NCBI GenBank assembly: GCA_023417065.1
Contig: JAEZGH010000095.1
Span: 40,047 to 104,046, forward strand
DNA: 64,000 nucleotides
Direction: 5' to 3'
Source of the DNA: Bacteroidota bacterium
GTDB taxonomy: Bacteria; Bacteroidota; Bacteroidia; Cytophagales; Cyclobacteriaceae
Part shown: positions 27,404 through 36,088 of the stretch, piece after piece
How the letters are laid out: each line of letters opens with the position of its first letter
Numbering within the stretch: the first letter of the stretch is position 1
Made by a program: the position numbers and the translations under genes
Notes under the pieces: generated by a model
Database searches by the model: none
What the model saw: the letters and a program-made list of their open reading frames with translations, nothing else
Told to the model about the DNA's origin: nothing

Positions 27404-29251
27404 ATGAACGAAGGAAGAAAAGAAATAATACAGATTGTTTTCGCACTGGTCGGATTGATCTTTCTGGTCAAGCTTTTCTTTATTCAGGTGTTGGATGACA
27501 GCTACAACAACCTGGCTCAGTTCAACGCTATTCTTAAGGTTCCCCAGTACCCTGTACGTGGCACAATCTACGACCGGAATAAAAAACTGATCGTTTACAA
27601 CAATCCCGAGTTTGATCTGATGATCACCCTCAGGGAGGTGAAGAAACTGGATACACTGCGCTTCTGCGAAGTTTTCGACGTTACCAGAGAACAACTGGAT
27701 GAGATGTTCCGGGCACTGCGCGCGGAAATCAGAAAAGGCAAAGCCTCGGAGCTTCAACCCTCGGCTTTCATCAAGCAGCTTTCAAATCTCGACCTGGCAC
27801 GCATTCAGGATCATATCGATGAGTTTCCAGGCTTCTACATTGAAGCCCGCACTACCCGTGCCTACGCCAGCAAGGCCGGAGCAAATGCCCTGGGCTACGT
27901 CAGCGAGATATCACGCGAACAGCTTGCCCGCGACAAAAGCAAATTCTACCGACAACGCGACTACATTGGCCAAAGTGGGATAGAAGCTTATTACGAAGAA
28001 TACCTGCGCGGAAAACGCGGCGTAAAATACCTGCTCCGAAACAAAGACGGCGTTATCAAAGGCAAATATGAGGATGGCAAATACGACACGCTTTCTTATC
28101 CAGGTCAGGACCTCATCACAACTATTGATCTTGACCTCCAGGAGTATGGTGAATTCCTGATGAATGGAAAGGCAGGTAGTATCATTGCCCTCGAACCCGC
28201 AACGGGTGAGGTACTGGCGATGGTCTCCGGGCCGTCTTACGATCCGCTGATGCTGACAGGGCGTAACTACAGTAAGAACTACATGTTGATCAGCAACGAT
28301 ACCAATAAGCCGCTTTTCAACCGCCCCCTGATGGCTCAGTATCGACCGGGATCCATTTTTAAGATTGCACAGGCGATGGTCGCGTTACAGGAAGGAGTGA
28401 TCAACCCCGACACGCGCATACGTTGCGACCGCAGTATCATCGGATGCCACGGTCCACATACGAACGAAGACCTCCGTGGAGCGATTACAAATTCATGTAA
28501 CCCCTATTTCCACGGCGTACTGCGTAGAATGCTCAACAAAGGAAAGTCAAATGACCCGTTTGACGATACCCGTATCGGCCTTGAAGAGTGGAACCATCAT
28601 ATCACCAGCTTTGGGTTCGGCGGACCTCTCGGGATTGACCTGCCCAGCGAGAAAGGTGGACTGATGCCAAGTCCGGCGTACTACGACAAAGCGTACCGCG
28701 GACGTCCCTGGAAGTTTTCAAACATATATTCGATCGCCATCGGTGAGGGGGAGAACCTCGTCGTGCCGCTCCAGATGGCCAACTTCGCCGCTATCGTCGC
28801 TAACCGCGGATTCTACTACACTCCGCACCTGGTAAAATCAATCGGCGATTCGGGGCTTCCGCTGCCGCAGTTCCGCGAAAAACACGTGACAACCATTGAC
28901 CCACAATATTTCGAAGTCGCAGCCGATGCGATGGAGGAAGTGGTGCGCTCTGGAACAGGTCAGTACCGCGCCTCTCTGAAAGACATCGTCGTGTGCGGCA
29001 AGACGGGAACCGTACAAAATATGCGCAAAGGCCAGGCATTCGTGCCCGATCACTCGGTGTTCATCGCTTTTGCACCAAAAGAAAATCCAAAGATAGCCGT
29101 AGCTGTCTATGTTGAATACGGTGGCCAGGGTGCACGCGCAGCCGCTTCCATCGCAAGCTTGATGATTGAAAAATATTTGCTCGGAGGAACGAAACGACCC
29201 CAAATAGAACAATATGTTCTGAAAGGCGATTTCGGTCAATATGTGCCATGA
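27404..29251 (+). CDS. mrdA: Penicillin-binding protein 2 (elongation transpeptidase)
   Basis: A 615-residue class B PBP. One membrane anchor (about 8-28) precedes the pedestal domain with VRGTIYDRN. The transpeptidase domain carries the active-site Ser of the SxxK motif in RPGSIFKIAQ, the SxN motif in TNSCNPYF and the KTGT motif in CGKTGTVQN. It cross-links lateral-wall peptidoglycan with RodA as its glycosyltransferase. The rodA ATG overlaps its TGA. Confidence 0.97.
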   Translation: MNEGRKEIIQIVFALVGLIFLVKLFFIQVLDDSYNNLAQFNAILKVPQYPVRGTIYDRNKKLIVYNNPEFDLMITLREVKKLDTLRFCEVFDVTREQLDEMFRALRAEIRKGKASELQPSAFIKQLSNLDLARIQDHIDEFPGFYIEARTTRAYASKAGANALGYVSEISREQLARDKSKFYRQRDYIGQSGIEAYYEEYLRGKRGVKYLLRNKDGVIKGKYEDGKYDTLSYPGQDLITTIDLDLQEYGEFLMNGKAGSIIALEPATGEVLAMVSGPSYDPLMLTGRNYSKNYMLISNDTNKPLFNRPLMAQYRPGSIFKIAQAMVALQEGVINPDTRIRCDRSIIGCHGPHTNEDLRGAITNSCNPYFHGVLRRMLNKGKSNDPFDDTRIGLEEWNHHITSFGFGGPLGIDLPSEKGGLMPSPAYYDKAYRGRPWKFSNIYSIAIGEGENLVVPLQMANFAAIVANRGFYYTPHLVKSIGDSGLPLPQFREKHVTTIDPQYFEVAADAMEEVVRSGTGQYRASLKDIVVCGKTGTVQNMRKGQAFVPDHSVFIAFAPKENPKIAVAVYVEYGGQGARAAASIASLMIEKYLLGGTKRPQIEQYVLKGDFGQYVP

Positions 29252-30519
29252 GACAGCAGGAAATCATAACCCATAAAATTGACTGGTTAACGGTCTTACT
29301 ATACGCCACCATGGTTATCTGGGGTTGGCTGAATATCTATTCCGCTACTTTCGATGAATCCCAGTCGATCTTCAGTATGGATATCAACTCCGGAAAACAA
29401 ATGTTTTTCATGATGATTTCCCTGGGACTCATCCTTGCTATCCTGATCATTGACGTGCGTTTCTACGAAACCTTTGCTTACGTGATTTACGGGGCCATAA
29501 TGTTCCTCCTGCTACTTGTCCCCATCATCGGTAAAGAAGTAGGCGGTAACCGCGCATGGCTTGGCGTCGGCTCTTTCGGAATTCAGCCCTCTGAATTCGC
29601 CAAGTTCGCCACCGCACTGGCACTGGCAAAACTCATCGGCTCGGTAGGATTCAAGATGGACAACCTCCGGAATCAGCTTATGGCGTTCGGACTACTGCTC
29701 CTGCCCATCGGACTAATCCTGCTCCAGAAGGACTATGGTACAGCCATGGTGTTCACGGTTTTTATCCTGGTGTTCTACCGTGAAGGAATGTCACCGTTCC
29801 TCCTGCTCGTCGGACTCGGCGTGGCGGTTATATTCATCCTCACACTGCTCATAGAGAACAACTGGTATCTGTTCGGTGCAATTGGCGTGGTGTGGGCCCT
29901 TGTCATATGGTTTAACCGCAGAAAAAAGATGAAGCGACATCTCTTTGTCACGGCAGGTGCACTCGTGCTGGTCGTAACTATCGTGAGCGTTGAATTCATC
30001 TTCGAAAATCTGCTGGAACCTCATCACCAGAAACGCGTGATGGTCCTTCTCGACCCCGACAGTGACCGGATGGGGGCAGGCTACCACGTCTATCAGTCAA
30101 AAGTGGCAATAGGTAGTGGTGGATTCTCCGGCAAAGGATTTCTTCAGGGTACGCAAACGAAACTCAAATTCGTTCCCGAACAGTTCACGGATTTTATCTT
30201 CTGTACTATCGGCGAGGAACACGGCTGGATAGGAAGCCTTCTGATGATAGGAATTTTTATAGGCCTCCTCATGCGCGTAATCTTTCTTGCAGAACGGCAG
30301 AAAAGCAGATTCTCAAGGGTGTACGGATATTCCGTGGCCTGCATCTTCTTCTTCCACTTCGCGACTAACATTGCGATGACGATAGGGCTCTTCCCCGTAA
30401 TCGGGATTCCTCTGCCCTTCTTCAGCTACGGTGGTTCTTCCCTTCTGGGCTTCACCGTGTTACTGTTTATCCTGCTGAAGCTGGATGCACACCGGATGAA
30501 TGTCCTTCACAGAGGCTGA
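29248..30519 (+). CDS. rodA: RodA, SEDS peptidoglycan glycosyltransferase
   Basis: A 423-residue SEDS protein with about ten membrane segments. Family motifs include GGNRAWLGVGSFGIQPSEFAK, the loop with the essential aspartate region LLDPDSDRMGAGYHVYQS, GSGGFSGKGFLQGTQTKL, VPEQFTDFIFCTIGEEHGW, and the final PLPFFSYGGSSLL. It polymerises glycan strands from lipid II. It is the last gene of the shape operon and ends 7 bp from the end of a convergent gene without a visible terminator. Confidence 0.97.
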   Translation: MRQQEIITHKIDWLTVLLYATMVIWGWLNIYSATFDESQSIFSMDINSGKQMFFMMISLGLILAILIIDVRFYETFAYVIYGAIMFLLLLVPIIGKEVGGNRAWLGVGSFGIQPSEFAKFATALALAKLIGSVGFKMDNLRNQLMAFGLLLLPIGLILLQKDYGTAMVFTVFILVFYREGMSPFLLLVGLGVAVIFILTLLIENNWYLFGAIGVVWALVIWFNRRKKMKRHLFVTAGALVLVVTIVSVEFIFENLLEPHHQKRVMVLLDPDSDRMGAGYHVYQSKVAIGSGGFSGKGFLQGTQTKLKFVPEQFTDFIFCTIGEEHGWIGSLLMIGIFIGLLMRVIFLAERQKSRFSRVYGYSVACIFFFHFATNIAMTIGLFPVIGIPLPFFSYGGSSLLGFTVLLFILLKLDAHRMNVLHRG

Positions 30520-30526
30520 CGAATTA

Positions 30527-31597
30527 TCAGATAAAGCGTTTTTCGACGAGCTCCATAAACTCGTGGAACTCTTCGCTCTCCCGATCCCAGGTTGATGCGT
30601 GTTCGTCTTCGATGTAACGCATCGCCGCCTGAAGTGTATCAAACTGATCAAGACGATCTACCGCCTTGCTGAACAGCTCAAAATCGCCATGGAAAAGCAC
30701 CTTGGTGAACATGAACTTCTGATTGATTGTCAGGCTCTCCTTAATCTTTTTGATGCGCTGGAAATTCTCCGCGAGTGTTGGACGGCTCTCACGCGTATGT
30801 ACGGCATTAACAGTCGAAACTTCCCTCGGCGCGGGTTGTTCCACCGGAGCAGAACTGACCACTGCGGGCTGGGACACGACCTCGGGTTCCTTAATCGCCG
30901 GCTTTTCTTCGACTATTGCCGGAGCAGGTACAGGTGTCGGTTCTCCCGAATCCTTGACTCTCGGCTTCTTGACAAAAAATGAATTCGGATCGAGAGGATG
31001 CACGATTGAAAATCTCTCGACATAGAACTCCACATCTTCAGGATGGAAGTTTACTTCCTCCAGAATCTGATCCAGTATGCCAAACGCTTCGTTGCCCGAA
31101 ATTTCATTTACGCCCCGGTCTTCCAGTTTCTGAAGCATGCGTTCCAGCGGAGCCTTGTTCACCTTCAGATACTTAATCTCCTCCCGGAATGAGGTCACTT
31201 CCAGCAGATTATTTCTACCCGTTATGACGGTGGAAAAATAATCGTACGGATTGAAAATCAGCAAAAGCGTTTGAGTCACAGCTTTATTGACCAACGGCAG
31301 GAAGTGTTCTTTGTCAATGGAGATGTTCTGCGAAAGCAGGTTCATCAACTGGTCGAAGAGTTCTTTTACCTGAGGATTGTCGTAATCAAAATAAGGGCTG
31401 CGGATTTTCTTCTGCTCGTCCCTCCATTCTTTCAAAAGCTCTTTGATGACAAAAAGGTTGACTTGCTGAACGTTGGACAACGAAAGGATCTCCCGTCCGT
31501 TAATCCGGCTGTTCTTCATGAAAAACGCGTTCACCACCTTTTCGGCATACTTGTTTCCGTAGCGTTCTATCGCTTCAAGGCTAATCTTCTCGTCCAT
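30527..31597 (-). CDS. Unrecognised cytoplasmic protein with a proline-rich middle
   Basis: A 356-residue protein that I do not recognise. There is no signal peptide or membrane segment. An N-terminal helical part (about 1-205) is rich in Leu, Glu and Lys. A low-complexity Pro/Val/Glu linker follows (about 215-270, with PTPVPAPAIVEEKPAIKEP), then a C-terminal helical domain (about 275-356) ending with HASTWDRESEEFHEFMELV. The arrangement suggests two interaction domains joined by a flexible linker. It is convergent with rodA and divergent from the ferredoxin gene. Codon use looks native. Confidence 0.75.
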   Translation of the reverse strand: MDEKISLEAIERYGNKYAEKVVNAFFMKNSRINGREILSLSNVQQVNLFVIKELLKEWRDEQKKIRSPYFDYDNPQVKELFDQLMNLLSQNISIDKEHFLPLVNKAVTQTLLLIFNPYDYFSTVITGRNNLLEVTSFREEIKYLKVNKAPLERMLQKLEDRGVNEISGNEAFGILDQILEEVNFHPEDVEFYVERFSIVHPLDPNSFFVKKPRVKDSGEPTPVPAPAIVEEKPAIKEPEVVSQPAVVSSAPVEQPAPREVSTVNAVHTRESRPTLAENFQRIKKIKESLTINQKFMFTKVLFHGDFELFSKAVDRLDQFDTLQAAMRYIEDEHASTWDRESEEFHEFMELVEKRFI

Positions 31598-31698
31598 TGC
31601 CAGTAATGAATTAATTCGTGTACTTGCTGGCTATAAAGTTAATGCTTATTCAATAATGTGCTACTGGATTGTTTTTATGCCTTGAAACTGGGGGTAAG

Positions 31699-32022
31699 AT
31701 GGGAACGATATTCATAAAAAATCTGAGCAAAACGGTCCATATTCAGGACACCACCCGACCATTATTACATAACCTTCAGCTGAGTTACATCGACTGGATG
31801 CACGCATGCGGTGCCCGCGGCCGCTGTACTACCTGCAAAGCCTATGTCCTCGAAGGAACCGAAAACCTGAGCAGTTATACGCCTGCGGAAGAACGGTATT
31901 TTGCCAAGGGAGCTCTTAAGGCCGGAGAACGCCTTGCCTGTCAGGCCGTCGCCACCGGAGATGTGACCATAGCGGTTCCTGAAGAAAACAAACTTCCCCA
32001 CCTCCGTTACACCGATGTCTAG
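31699..32022 (+). CDS. 2Fe-2S ferredoxin
   Basis: A 107-residue plant-type (beta-grasp) ferredoxin. Three cluster cysteines lie in HACGARGRCTTC and the fourth in RLACQ. The rest of the fold is the usual length. Start at ATG 31699: the frame reaches a further ATG at 31669, but MGTIFIKNL matches the first strand of the fold. It carries single electrons; the partner is not evident from the neighbours. Confidence 0.88.
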   Translation: MGTIFIKNLSKTVHIQDTTRPLLHNLQLSYIDWMHACGARGRCTTCKAYVLEGTENLSSYTPAEERYFAKGALKAGERLACQAVATGDVTIAVPEENKLPHLRYTDV

Positions 32023-32072
32023 GCGAGTAGTCAGCGTTCACAATATCGTATCTTAATTCTATCTTAGCCTCC

Positions 32073-32666
32073 ATGTTTGTAGAACCACATTTTGGCAGGA
32101 AACGGGACGCAGATCGCGTGGGTTGGATAGAAGTTATCTCGGGATGTATGTTCTCCGGAAAAACGGAAGAGCTGATCCGACGACTAAACCGTTCCATTAT
32201 CGCGCGCCAGAAGGTGGAAATTTTTAAGCCCCGGGTGGACAGCCGCTATCACGCTGAAAACGTGGTGTCGCATAACGACAATGAAATTCGCTCGACGGCG
32301 GTTGACTTTCCCTCTGACATTCTGCTCTTATCGGGAGACTGCGACGTGGTCGGAATCGACGAAGCACAGTTTTTCGACGAGTCGATCGTGGAAGTCTGCA
32401 ATACAATGGCTAACCACGGCAAGCGCGTCATCGTAGCCGGACTCGACATGGATTTTGAAGGGAAACCTTTTGGTCCGATGCCGCTGCTTCTGGCTGTCGC
32501 CGAATTCGTTACGAAAGTACATGCCATATGCGCCCAAACCGGCGAACTCGCTTCCTTCTCGTTCCGACTCAGCCCCGATCAGAAACAGGTGATGCTGGGA
32601 GAAAAAAATGAATACGAAGCCAGAAGTAGGAAGGCCTTTATCGAAGGAATGAAAAGCAAGACATGA
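32073..32666 (+). CDS. tdk: Thymidine kinase (type II)
   Basis: A 197-residue kinase that salvages thymidine to dTMP. The P-loop is SGCMFSGKTEEL; DEAQFF is the Walker B/catalytic region; the lid loop has AGLDMDFEGKPFG. The usual zinc ribbon is degraded: the first cysteine is kept in HAICAQTGELASFSFR, its partner is Thr, and the C-terminal CxxC is replaced by EYEARSR. A C-terminal tail ends without cysteines. The 16 residues before GWIEVISGCM exceed the minimal family start. Its stop overlaps porZ. Confidence 0.95.
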   Translation: MFVEPHFGRKRDADRVGWIEVISGCMFSGKTEELIRRLNRSIIARQKVEIFKPRVDSRYHAENVVSHNDNEIRSTAVDFPSDILLLSGDCDVVGIDEAQFFDESIVEVCNTMANHGKRVIVAGLDMDFEGKPFGPMPLLLAVAEFVTKVHAICAQTGELASFSFRLSPDQKQVMLGEKNEYEARSRKAFIEGMKSKT

Positions 32667-34873
32667 TGAAGGCCGTAACCGGTTGGTTGATCGTTGTGTT
32701 GACGTCTGTACTCACCGGCGTTTGCGCGCAGCATGTGCCTATCGGAACATGGCGGGTGCACGTCTCATATCACAACCTGGTTGACGTGCTGTCAACGCCC
32801 GCAAATGTCTTTGCAGCTGCACCTAACGGTGTGATGATCGTCGATAAGGCTGACAAGTCTGTACGGTTTTACGACAAGGGAAATGGCCTCAGTAACAGCG
32901 GAATATCAAGGATCGCTTACGACGCTACCACGGACCAGCTACTGGTAGCCTATGGCAATGGCACGTTCGACGCGGTTCGATCAAACCGGGTCCGCCTCCA
33001 CGACCCCGCCAGAAACACCGTGCTCACCGGACCAAAGGCAATCAACGACATATATCTTCATGGATCGCTTGCATATCTCGCGACAGACTACGGGGTATTG
33101 ATATTTGACCTTGCGCGTTCCGAAATCAAAGAAACCTGGCGCGACCTTGGTGAAAACGGCACAACACTGCGGATTCTCGCGACAGCCGTAAGTGGAGACT
33201 CCGTTTTCCTCGCAACGGAATCCGGCGTGATCGCCGGTAACCTCAATGAAAATCTCCTTGACTTCAGCAAATGGGAACGCTTCGTAGGCAGTGACGTCTC
33301 GCAGATGACGACCAGTATAGCTGCCGTTGGAGACGTTGTGTTTACAAGTGTGCCGGATGAGGGTATGTACGCTTACCAAGGCGGGCTCTGGGAAAAGGTG
33401 GATGCTCTCCCGTCAGAGTCATTCGCAAACCTCACGGCTGCCCAGGGAAAACTGATCTTTACCAACAAAGTCGATGCCTGGGTGTTCGACCCCGCGAACG
33501 GTTCATCGGCAAGGTATAATAGCATCGATGCGCCGTTCACCAAGGCCATTATGGATGACGCAAACGCGCTATGGATTGCCACGGACGGAGCAGGACTTGC
33601 AACGAATACAACAGGATCGTTTTCTTCAATCCTTCCCAATGGACCTGCCTTCAACGAAACGATGGCGCTTTATCACAATGCCGGCAATCTGTACGTCGTG
33701 GGCGGTGGATTTACGCCATCGTATCAACCATCGTCAAAGGCTGGCGTAGCGAGTATTTTTCAGAATGGCGCGTGGTCGTCAGTGAGATACGACGTGGCTG
33801 ATCTTACGTCGATAGCAATCAATGATGCAGGCAGAAAATTTTTTGGTTCATTCGGTTTCGGTGTGATCGACAGCGATGGAAACGGTAACCGCATTTGGGA
33901 TGAAACAAACAGCTCGCTTATCAATGCAGCGCCGCCTCAGCGCAACGTCGCAGTTACATCTGTAGCCGCGACCAGAGACGGATTGTGGGTGGCCAATTAT
34001 GGAGTAACCCCTGCGTTGCATTTCCTGACTTACGAAACCGACCAATGGCAGGCGTTCTCCTTTCCCTATGGAAATGCCCGATACCCGGTTAAGGTCCACG
34101 CCGACTTCCGCGACAACGTCTGGGTGGTGCTGAATCCCGACAATGGTGGCGGACTTATTTCATTCGACAAGTCAAAGAATGAGCACATCTCCTATTCGGT
34201 TCAGGCGGGTCAGGGGGCGCTGCCTTCAAACCGTGTTTATGAAGTGACCAGCGACCGCGACGGGAACGTCTGGGTGGGTACCGATGCAGGGGTGGCTTAC
34301 TTCTTCGATAAGAATAATGACGCCGTAAAACCTATTTTCAAAAACCGATTCCTCCTGCGCGATGACGTCGTGCGCGCCATCGCTGTCGATGGTGGAAACC
34401 GCAAGTGGATGGGCACGGACCGCGGTGTCTGGCTTTTTAATTCCACAGGTGAGGAAGCTATTGCCAATTTCACCGAAGAGAACAGTCCACTGCCTTCGAA
34501 CCGTATTCTTGATATCGAAATTGATCCCGCAACAGGCGAAGTCTTCTTCGCTACCGATCGCGGGATGGCATCTTTCCGAAGTAACGCAACCACGGGGGAC
34601 CGGTCCTTTCAAACAGTAAAGATCTTTCCGAATCCGGTGACAAACATGTTTAACGGAGAGGTGGGGATCAGCGGACTTGCAACGGATGCGGTAGTGAAAA
34701 TCACTGATGTGTCCGGCCGCCTTATCCGGGAAACGCGCGCCAATGGCGGTTCCGCTTCCTGGGACGTCAGGGATGCCAGAGGCAGGAGGGTCGACACAGG
34801 AATATATCTCGTCATGGCCGTAGCTTTCGATGGTACGGAAAGCATCGTAGGTAAAATCGCTGTTGTAAATTAG
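32663..34873 (+). CDS. porZ: PorZ-like T9SS protein: two beta-propellers and a sorting domain
   Basis: A 736-residue secreted protein. The signal peptide ends at VCAQ. Two-component-regulator-type propeller blades follow (for example FYDKGNGLSNSGISRIAYD, and later VWVGTDAGVAYF and RKWMGTDRGVWLF). The C-terminal 80 residues, from IFPNPV to the end, form a T9SS type A sorting domain. This is the domain order of PorZ, part of the attachment complex that anchors T9SS cargo on anionic lipopolysaccharide at the surface. recO follows by four bases, a neighbourhood I recall for porZ. The start could be ATG 32663 or 32666. Confidence 0.82.
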   Translation: MMKAVTGWLIVVLTSVLTGVCAQHVPIGTWRVHVSYHNLVDVLSTPANVFAAAPNGVMIVDKADKSVRFYDKGNGLSNSGISRIAYDATTDQLLVAYGNGTFDAVRSNRVRLHDPARNTVLTGPKAINDIYLHGSLAYLATDYGVLIFDLARSEIKETWRDLGENGTTLRILATAVSGDSVFLATESGVIAGNLNENLLDFSKWERFVGSDVSQMTTSIAAVGDVVFTSVPDEGMYAYQGGLWEKVDALPSESFANLTAAQGKLIFTNKVDAWVFDPANGSSARYNSIDAPFTKAIMDDANALWIATDGAGLATNTTGSFSSILPNGPAFNETMALYHNAGNLYVVGGGFTPSYQPSSKAGVASIFQNGAWSSVRYDVADLTSIAINDAGRKFFGSFGFGVIDSDGNGNRIWDETNSSLINAAPPQRNVAVTSVAATRDGLWVANYGVTPALHFLTYETDQWQAFSFPYGNARYPVKVHADFRDNVWVVLNPDNGGGLISFDKSKNEHISYSVQAGQGALPSNRVYEVTSDRDGNVWVGTDAGVAYFFDKNNDAVKPIFKNRFLLRDDVVRAIAVDGGNRKWMGTDRGVWLFNSTGEEAIANFTEENSPLPSNRILDIEIDPATGEVFFATDRGMASFRSNATTGDRSFQTVKIFPNPVTNMFNGEVGISGLATDAVVKITDVSGRLIRETRANGGSASWDVRDARGRRVDTGIYLVMAVAFDGTESIVGKIAVVN

Positions 34874-34877
34874 CCCT

Positions 34878-35543
34878 GTGTTATTCAAGACAAAAGGCGT
34901 CGTCTTCAGATTCACCCGATACGGTGAAACGTCCATAATCGTTTCTGTTTTTACCGACCAGTTTGGACTGCAGAGCTTCATCGTCAACGGCGCGCGAAGT
35001 AAATCTGCCAACAGCAAGATGGCGCTGTATCAGCCACTGACGCTGTTGGAGCTCGTTGTATATCATCGTGAGAACGCAAACATTAACCGCATCCGCGAGG
35101 TTAAATGTCTTTATCCATATCAAACCATCCACAAAGACTTCTATAAGGCGTCAATCGGCATGTTCATCAACGAAGTCTTGAACAGAACCGTCAAGGAAGA
35201 AAGTCATAGCCAGAACCTCTGTGAGTTTATCATTTCTTCATTGATGACGTTGGACTCGATGGCTGAACACATCGAGAACTTTCACCTTCAGTTTCTACTT
35301 AAGCTCAGTGGCTTTTTGGGATTCGGCGCGCGAACTGTTCAGGATATTCTGGGGTTAAGGGTGACGGATCCGGCAATTGAAACGTTCCTAAACCAGTTAA
35401 TGGACGCCGACTACACGACGTACATCCCCTGCACGAATGCGCAGCGTCGCGAGGCGCTGGACCTGTTGGTGAAGTTCTATAACGACCACCTGGGGCTTGG
35501 CGAGTTGAACTCTCTTCAGGTGCTTCGTGAGATTATGAATTGA
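34878..35543 (+). CDS. recO: DNA repair protein RecO
   Basis: A 221-residue protein with a GTG start four bases after porZ. The N-terminal OB fold begins with TKGVVFRFTRYGETSIIVSVFT, with the family's GARS in NGARSKSANSK. The C-terminal helical domain has LQFLLKLSGFLGFG. RecO loads RecA onto SSB-coated DNA with RecR. No zinc-finger cysteines are present, as in many Bacteroidota RecO. Confidence 0.92.
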   Translation: MLFKTKGVVFRFTRYGETSIIVSVFTDQFGLQSFIVNGARSKSANSKMALYQPLTLLELVVYHRENANINRIREVKCLYPYQTIHKDFYKASIGMFINEVLNRTVKEESHSQNLCEFIISSLMTLDSMAEHIENFHLQFLLKLSGFLGFGARTVQDILGLRVTDPAIETFLNQLMDADYTTYIPCTNAQRREALDLLVKFYNDHLGLGELNSLQVLREIMN

Positions 35544-35619
35544 TCATCCGCGGGCCTGATGCCGCCATTTCCCGCCGTCCAGGCCGGAGTAATTCATGTT
35601 TGAACTCTCAAATTTGCGC

Positions 35620-35656
35620 TAACCTGCCGGTTGCTAAACCTGGCCGCGGCAGGTTA
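35620..35656. repeat. Nested inverted repeat downstream of recO
   Basis: Outer arms TAACCTGCC and GGCAGGTTA (9 bp, perfect) enclose a small inner hairpin GGTT-GCTA-AACC. No T-tract follows, so it is not a standard terminator. It could be a structured RNA element, a REP-like repeat or a protein site. Confidence 0.5.
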
Positions 35657-35712
35657 CAAAGGCAGCACCGGACTGGCTCCTTTGGAGGACCTCAGGTGCA
35701 CCGGTCGTGCGA

Positions 35713-35767
35713 GATAAGGCGGTGATATAGCGGTGATAAGGCGGTGATATAGCGGTGATAAAGCGGT
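35713..35767. repeat. Five tandem 11-bp repeats (iteron-like)
   Basis: Units of exactly 11 bp: GATAAGGCGGT, GATATAGCGGT, GATAAGGCGGT, GATATAGCGGT, GATAAAGCGGT. Units 1 and 3 are identical, and so are 2 and 4. The 11-bp period is close to one helical turn, so a bound protein would contact the same face five times. The surrounding 545 bp has no gene. Confidence 0.75.
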
Positions 35768-35788
35768 CCTTTTAAGGAGTGCTTTATC
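35757..35788. repeat. Hairpin starting in the fifth 11-bp repeat
   Basis: GATAAAGC and GCTTTATC form a perfect 8-bp stem. Inside, CCTT-TT-AAGG forms a second stem. The left arm is the last tandem unit, so that unit both repeats and inverts. Confidence 0.55.
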
Positions 35789-35986
35789 TCTGTCTTATCA
35801 TTGCTTAAATATTGCTTTATTACTACATAAATCCGCACCACCTGTAAACGAACGTGGCAAGAAGGGTCCTCCACTTTTCCATACAGGGTCCCGTAGGATT
35901 CAGAGTGTAGTTTGTCTGGATCGATAAGCGACTCGGGCACCAAAAGGAGATTGGCCAGGATCTTTGTCGGTCGCGAAAGGAGTTAA

Positions 35987-36013
35987 TAAAAAAGCAGCTC
36001 GGTGAGGAGCTGC
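35987..36013 (-). terminator. Terminator after the superoxide dismutase gene
   Basis: On the minus strand GCAGCTC-CTCACC-GAGCTGC (7-bp stem) followed by TTTTTT, 76 bp after the SOD stop codon. Confidence 0.8.
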
Positions 36014-36088
36014 CTTATGGGTTTGTTAGCCGACGAAGTTTCGGCTACAGTGATAGGTGTGGTTTACGGCCTGCCGTATTCCTATCCG

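Larger units (their letters stand above)
35544..35986. other. Gene-free stretch with inverted and tandem repeats
   Basis: No credible gene on either strand. It holds a 9-bp inverted repeat (35620-35656), five tandem 11-bp units (35713-35767) and a hairpin (35757-35788), entered separately. An 83-codon minus-strand frame (35692-35943) is partly the translation of the tandem repeat and looks like chance. Confidence 0.6.

Noticed and set aside
35692..35943. 83-codon minus-strand frame across the 11-bp repeats
   Set aside because: Part of its peptide is the translation of the tandem repeat. It has no recognisable domain and no promoter, so it is probably chance.
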